Assembly (NCBI RefSeq): GCF_932526225.1
Contig: NC_064040.1
Location: forward strand, 16,053,994-16,117,993
From: Nematostella vectensis
Taxonomy: Eukaryota; Cnidaria; Anthozoa; Actiniaria; Edwardsiidae
Direction: 5' to 3'
DNA: 64,000 nucleotides
Position numbers and translations under genes: made by a program. Within the stretch, counting starts at the first letter, position 1, and each line of letters starts with the position of its first letter. The notes beneath the pieces are model-generated. The model worked only from the letters and a program-made list of their open reading frames with translations, ran no database searches and was not told the DNA's origin. Shown here piece after piece: positions 59,501-64,000 of the stretch.

Positions 59501-62500
59501 CATTCTTATAAAGGTTCTTATAAAAACAAGAGTGTATGTGAGTACATAAAAACATACCTTTTGACTGTTCTTAACAATGTAGACCTTGCTTCATTGTGAA
59601 AGGTTATAATAATACTAGTAGCAGGGAGAGTTGACGGATAAGCCTCATAACGACAACTAGAGGAAAAGTAAAAAAAAACATTGAATGAAAAAATTATAGT
59701 AGGATAAGTAATCAGCAGTTAAGTGTAATAAAAAAAAACATAGGATAAAGTAAGGAAAAAGAAAGAGTATAAACAAAAAGGGAAAAATGACATATGTAAG
59801 TTTGTAAGAATGGGGAATTTTGTATTTAAATTCATGCATTTTCTCACACTGATTGCAATCTTTTAATGATAGGAAACCCTTGATTAAGTTTTAAGTAGTG
59901 GTATCACAATGAATTTTTCACTTAACCATCTAGCAAGTAAAAAATGTGTACCGGTACTCACTGTGAATGACGTGTGTCTGGGACATCACGATCACCTCCT
60001 ATCTTATCGCTGATAGCTTGATTAAATTGATTTTTCCCATAAGCATCTTCCCCTTCTTTTAAGGCATCTCCTCTAAGGTAATCTGCTTCACTAAATTTAG
60101 GTCTTTCTATCCCTTCCTCATTATGTACATACTGTAAATGAAGCAAAGTTATAAATAAGTAATCCTCTCAGGTACTGTACAGTAGGTATAAGATGTATAC
60201 TGCATATTTCTTTTTTGGCCTTGTAGAGAGGGCGATTATGAAAGAGGGGAGCAGTAGAGGGTGTTATTTCAGATTTTTTTCCCGGTTTTGGCCCTATGTA
60301 TTTTGGCTCCTACAAAAGTCTCAGATGCTATGAATTAGTGTCTATTATGCTTTTCTTTTTATCAACAGTGACATTTGGTTGTTTATTGTCTGTTTAACAT
60401 ACCTGTCAACCTCCAAAAATCTCGAGGCTTGAGAATTTTTTGGGGAGAGGGGTGGGGTATGTTCATTTTTTTGGGGGAGGGGTGGGTATACCCTGCAGCA
60501 TTTGCCATATAGAAAGCTCTCGTACACAAATCAATTTATAGATCTTACAAGGGTGTTAGATAAATTGTGTTGTGGAAGGGAATTATTGTTTTAATTATGT
60601 TAATACAAAATAGGCAAAGTGCCAATATTATATAAAATAATTTTTCAGAAGCCCTAAAAATCGCTAAAAAGTGGGAGATCTGGTGCTCTATGCGAGAGAG
60701 CAGGAGAATGGGTCCGAAATCTTGAGACTCCTGCCTAATGTGGAGAGTTGAAAGGTATTGTTTAACATATCCTTGCAAAATAACTTGTACTCTTGAAAAC
60801 ATGTTATGCCATATTTGTTTTCTTCTTTGGGGAAGAAAGAGCTTTAAAAAGATGTATTTTGACTCTAGAGAGGGGCTTAGAAGAAGTGGGGGCTTTCACA
60901 ATATATCCCTTATGTTACATAAAATTTTTGTGTCAGGTTTTATTGCGCAATTTTGCTTTCTGATCTTAGAAATTGAGTAAATTGTATTTTGATTTGGTCA
61001 AGATTATACGAGCTTTAAAATCTTTCAAGATATAATTTCATATATATCATGTTTAATCAGTTCAAATCTATCAACAAAGATATGTTCTGATTGGTTGGCC
61101 TACTAGCAGGCTATAAGTAGCAAAAAGTGAGGTTTGAGAGTCAAAAAATGGCAAATTATCAGACCAGACAATGTCTGTCAAATTGACATATTAGTGTGTT
61201 TTGACTAAAACAATTTTTTTCTTTTGCCCTCATGGTTTTTTTTGCCCTGAGGGCTATTATGACTATTATGGGCTATTACGACTCAGAGTCCATCCCGGCT
61301 CAAGATAATTGTTAAATAAGTAACTATATTTCATACATTGTCCTAGAAGCAATAAAAATTGTACATATGACTTTCCTCTTAAAGCATTTGTCATTGAACT
61401 TTTTCAAATAAGAAACTCAAATTACTGGTAATAGATTCTTTCTAAAACTTATTTATCTACTCTCATACAAGCTTTCAGTTTACAGTCAATAACAGTAGCA
61501 AGAGTAAGGTTAACTTCTATCATTAAGAAAATTTTAGAAACATTGTTTTTTTTTCTCTCTCTTTTTATGAATGTTTGGTATCAATACTGTATTGGTATCA
61601 TATTTCTCACAAACTGTTTATTCAGGAAGACAGGTGTCACCATTATGTAAATCATAATATTCAAACCAACCAAAAGAGTCAACAGATTCTTAGGTTTCAA
61701 ATTATTTGGATCTTTAATTGCAATAAACAATTTGAGGAAAAAAGTATATAAATTATGATAATCATCTGATAAAGGAGTAACAGTTAAGACTATTTGGTAA
61801 AGACGGCCTCTTATTGAATAATTCAACTAAAGTAGTGCATAAGTCAGGGCACTTATAAATATCAATATTATACAACAATTTTTAAAGCCAACCTTCCTTA
61901 ATCCATTGAGCAAATGCCTTATATTACGAAAAAAAGCATACACTTAAGTTTCTTTTATTTTCATAAATATCCCTACAGAGCAATAAAATTGGAATCGCAT
62001 AAATGACCCTTTAAAGCGTTCTTCCCACCCATTCATTATAAATTTATTAAATAAGACAATTAAAGAGCCGAAATATTGGCATAGTCCCCTGCTGGTAGAG
62101 AAATAATATCTGCTCTGATAAAAGCTTTTTTCTTAGTCTCAAAGGCAAACCTCCCAGTTTGAAATCACTAAGAACTGTTAAACCTGCTCGTGAAATAAGC
62201 AACCATTGGTCAGCACAGAGAAAGTGCATAGAAAACATAGTGTGTTGGTAATTGAATAGTAAATAGATACCGGCGATGTTCTATATGAAGAGAAACTGAC
62301 TATAAAAAGAAAAGAGATATCATTAATGGGATACATCGCAAAAGAGTTTTGGTTGTGAAGGGTTTTTATTCAGAAATGTCGAAGCTTGTTTGCTGTTTAT
62401 TATATCGAACAGACAAATTAGGGGAGAATTTTAATCACTTGGGCGAAAAAAATGAATGAAATCAGTGATACGATTACATTAATAGCGTACAATTTAGAGA

Positions 62501-62715
62501 GTAACTCAGAAAATCCTATAGCTTTCGGCAAAATCTCTGTTTATAACTAAAACGCCTCAACATGGGGCCGGAGATGTAAACATTGTACTAAAAGCATAAA
62601 TTACCTTTGGAGGCGGACGACGGATGAATATAGAATCTGATGTGAAATAGAGAACACCCAAGAACCAGAGAATAAGCAAGGATATAACGATCACTCTCCG
62701 TCTTCTGAATATCAT
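50523..62715 (-). CDS. galnt2: Polypeptide N-acetylgalactosaminyltransferase, GALNT2-type
   Basis: Fifteen coding exons on the - strand give 541 residues: 62605-62715, 59962-60131, 59558-59656, 58758-58825, 58003-58068, 57486-57607, 57121-57208, 56920-57007, 56163-56266, 55430-55556, 54053-54145, 53549-53632, 52718-52844, 51973-52083, 50523-50690. All have GT-AG borders with matching phases. Residues 1-7 are a basic cytosolic tail (MIFRRRR) and about 8-26 a signal anchor, so this is a type II Golgi enzyme. The GT-A catalytic part has the metal-binding DSH at 193-195 in DSHCECN, DIWGGEN at 298-304 and the [20 protein letters not shown] block. A ricin-type lectin domain from about 410 has CLDTLG and QxW-like NQEW, KQIW and QIWQF. 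The enzyme moves GalNAc from UDP-GalNAc to Ser/Thr, starting mucin-type O-glycans. [13 protein letters not shown] and [14 protein letters not shown] point to the GALNT2 subfamily (human 571 residues). Confidence 0.95.
51111..51360. mobile_element. MITE family 1 (AGGTTGCA ends), copy 2
   Basis: Terminal inverted repeats TTTCAAATAAGGTTGCACT and its complement (with a few changes) bound the element. The interior inverted CGTAACCC motifs are as in copy 1. It sits in the last intron of the GALNT2-like gene. Confidence 0.78.
51535..51792. mobile_element. MITE with TA duplication (Tc1/mariner-type), AAGGC(A/C)TGGCT ends
   Basis: Ends AAGGCATGGCTAAACTAGG and the complement AAGGCCTGGCTGAACTAGG are flanked by TA on both sides (51533-51534 and 51793-51794). 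The interior is noncoding. It lies in the last intron of the GALNT2-like gene. Confidence 0.72.
53350..53378. repeat. AT microsatellite
   Basis: Short (AT)n run broken by single Ts, in an intron of the GALNT2-like gene. Confidence 0.9.
54235..54306 (-). tRNA. tRNA-Pro(AGG)
   Basis: A complete 72-nt cloverleaf. The acceptor is GGCCCGA/TCGGGCC with discriminator C, and the D-arm is TGGTCTAGAGGCATGA. The anticodon stem TCTCGC/GCGAGA encloses loop TTAGGGT (anticodon AGG), and the T-arm CCGGG-TTCAATT-CCCGG provides a B box. A run of ten Ts follows almost directly as Pol III terminator. It matches the animal tRNA-Pro consensus closely. It lies in the intron between exons 10 and 11 of the GALNT2-like gene, on the same strand, and is unrelated to the tRNA-Val array. 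Confidence 0.97.
54552..54634. repeat. Hairpin of 83 bp (possible tiny MITE)
   Basis: TAGTCTCCTCGCAGCCG...TTTTTAG pairs with CTTAAAAGCGGCTGCGGGGAGACTA-type sequence at the other end, with a central loop holding GTCACGTAA and TTGCGTGAC that also pair. It is intronic. Confidence 0.65.
54730..54963. mobile_element. MITE family 2 (TACCTGTCAAC ends), copy 1, shortened
   Basis: Starts TACCTGTCAACCTCCGAAAA and ends GTTGACAGGT. Flanks GAGACTGCA and GTGAGACTGTG suggest a target duplication around GAGACTG. The first 110 bp match copies at 58197 and 60400; the rest differs, so the copy is rearranged. Confidence 0.65.
56349..56735. mobile_element. MITE with CAGGGGCGTACGCAG terminal inverted repeats
   Basis: Perfect 15-bp inverted ends CAGGGGCGTACGCAG are flanked by GACAC (56344-56348 and 56736-56740), a possible 5-bp target duplication. 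The 387-bp interior is noncoding apart from short chance frames. It lies in the intron between GALNT2-like exons 8 and 9. Confidence 0.75.
57668..57685. repeat. G-run in a GALNT2-like intron
   Basis: About 18 Gs in a row, with more G-rich sequence on both sides. It could form a G-quadruplex. Its length may be unreliable in sequencing. Confidence 0.85.
58197..58549. mobile_element. MITE family 2 (TACCTGTCAAC ends), copy 2
   Basis: Bounded by TTACCTGTCAACTCTC and its partner GGAGGTTGACAGGTA. Marker stretches include GCGGGAGTCTCAAGATTT and CCTTGAGATTTTCGGAGG. The copy aligns along its length with the complement of 60400-60758. No clear target duplication is seen. Confidence 0.82.
60400..60758. 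mobile_element. MITE family 2 (TACCTGTCAAC ends), copy 3, with 9-bp target duplication
   Basis: Opposite orientation to copy 2. The element is flanked by TGTTTAACA at 60391-60399 and 60759-60767, a perfect 9-bp duplication. Ends are TACCTGTCAACC and GAGAGTTGAAAGGTA. An 8-9 bp duplication fits a hAT or Mutator-like mobiliser. It lies in the first intron of the GALNT2-like gene. Confidence 0.82.
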
Positions 62716-64000
62716 GCTGAATAATTTGTATGTACAGGTTATAGAAAAGATCGGGGAAGGACGAGTAGAGAGGCTTGTGATGCGATGACCGGGATAGACT
62801 GTACCTAGCCGGTATTTCCCAGATTCCCTGAAATGATGCGCTTTAAGTTTGGACCACAGGAGGACCGTCGAATCAGGTTGGCCAAAACAACATCAACATG
62901 TTATTTGCCATTTTCTTATTAGAAGTAGAAGAAGGGAATAGGGCTTTTGAGGTATTTTTTAAGGGTAGCAATTTTTGGTTGTGTAGGAATTTTTTAGAGA
63001 TATTTTTCGAATTTCCTGACAAACATCCCTATCACATAGCCCTATTACCCTGGGTGGTAGTGAATTAGGTTCTTATAAAAAAAAATGAACCTAGCAATGA
63101 TAAAAATCAAGATTCTAATGCAGTAATATATTTAAAGGGGTCTTGACAACATATTGTACAAAGGCCAGGCCGGTATTGACATTACATCAATCTAGATACC
63201 TCACTTCTAACAGCCATTAGTATGTTACCTTTCTTTAACATTAAGACCTATTAAAGAACCTAAGTAGCCTAAAGTTTAAAATAGTACCCGTTAAATAAGA
63301 ACCTGTTTAGGCTAACCTGGAAAAGGCTAGGTTCTTATAAACGGGTAAGTACTGTACTTTCCGTCTGCAAAAACCGTAAACGGAATTAACCCCTGAAATG
63401 TATAGACTAACGATTTCTTAGTTATTTCTGCTTGATTTCGGGCCATGCATTATGTCACCATATCAGGTGCGCAGCCAGATTTGAATGGGAGGGAGGGGGG
63501 AGTATGCCATGCCGGCAGGACCGCTTTTCTTTGTATTTTGCTCCCGCTGTAGGTCGTGTAATCAACAAACATACAAAATAAAAAGATTCCATTCAGTATC
63601 TAATAAATTTTTATTACATCTTTTTGTTTTAACTGTAGTTATTTAGAAAAAAAAAATCTGGCAATCCTTTAGTATTTCTATTCAATGGCATATATATTCT
63701 ATTTTTGGTATATACTATATACCTAAGTCTTAAATTTATAGGTTCTAATATGAATTGTAGTGACTTGTATATGTTTACATCATAAATAAAGTACATAGCG
63801 GATTGTAAGAGCATTTCTCCATATCAAGCTTGAGGCACACAGAATCAATTATCTATATGGGAATAAATCATATAAACACTGACTCGCAATACACTTTATA
63901 AGCATTTCGAGGTAGTAAAAAAAACTGGAAGAATGGTTTGAATAAAATTCGAATGACAAGAGCATTTTGTGCTACCTAATAATAAAAAAAGGCCTTTTAG
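62716..64000. other. Region upstream of the GALNT2-like gene
   Basis: The 5' UTR and promoter of the - strand gene should begin here. I see no TATA-like element I would defend and no further gene. A G-rich patch at about 63485-63502 resembles element ends seen elsewhere in the window. Confidence 0.5.

Overview
The window reads as nuclear DNA of an invertebrate animal. An anthozoan cnidarian (sea-anemone-like) is my best guess from gene content, AT-rich introns and abundant small terminal-inverted-repeat elements, but the sequence does not prove it. Three host protein-coding loci have GT-AG introns that I could follow exon by exon: a SPEC3/Stum-family membrane protein (+ strand, 31.1-42.5 kb), a DM-domain transcription factor with a DMA domain (+ strand, 46.2-48.5 kb), and a GALNT2-type polypeptide N-acetylgalactosaminyltransferase (- strand, 15 coding exons, 50.5-62.7 kb). 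A lone tRNA-Pro(AGG) lies in a GALNT2 intron.

The left 29 kb is the remarkable part. After the 3' end of a LINE (1-0.76 kb) and simple-sequence DNA, positions 1467-29205 are a head-to-tail array of tRNA-Val genes, all on the - strand. By hand I count 160 tRNA-length units, roughly 79 with anticodon TAC, 46 AAC, 29 CAC, 5 TAA and 1 AAT, plus about 38 units reduced to a 3' tRNA stub. Units repeat about every 154 bp and carry A box, B box and T-run terminators. They are organised into larger repeats (about 2,095, 1,710, 1,081 and 1,137 bp), and a block of about 3.3 kb recurs some 6.5 kb away. The many plus-strand reading frames here are antisense translations of tRNA genes, not proteins.

From 29.2 to 46.2 kb lies the Stum-like locus and repeats. 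It has two separate first coding exons (31.1 and 36.5 kb) that end in the same splice phase and can both join exon 2 (40.97 kb) and exon 3 (42.45 kb). The 3' end of exon 2, with its splice donor, has been amplified into a ten-copy minisatellite in the following intron. A 1,137-bp foldback element with TTAA target duplications follows at 43.0-44.1 kb.

From 46 to 64 kb are the DM-domain gene and the convergent GALNT2-like gene. The introns and intergenic DNA are peppered with several families of short non-autonomous DNA elements, some with clear target-site duplications. The three protein genes show no evident functional link: one is a membrane/mechanosensory or ciliary-family protein, one a transcription factor, and one a Golgi mucin-type O-glycosylation enzyme. 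The tRNA array is an independent feature.
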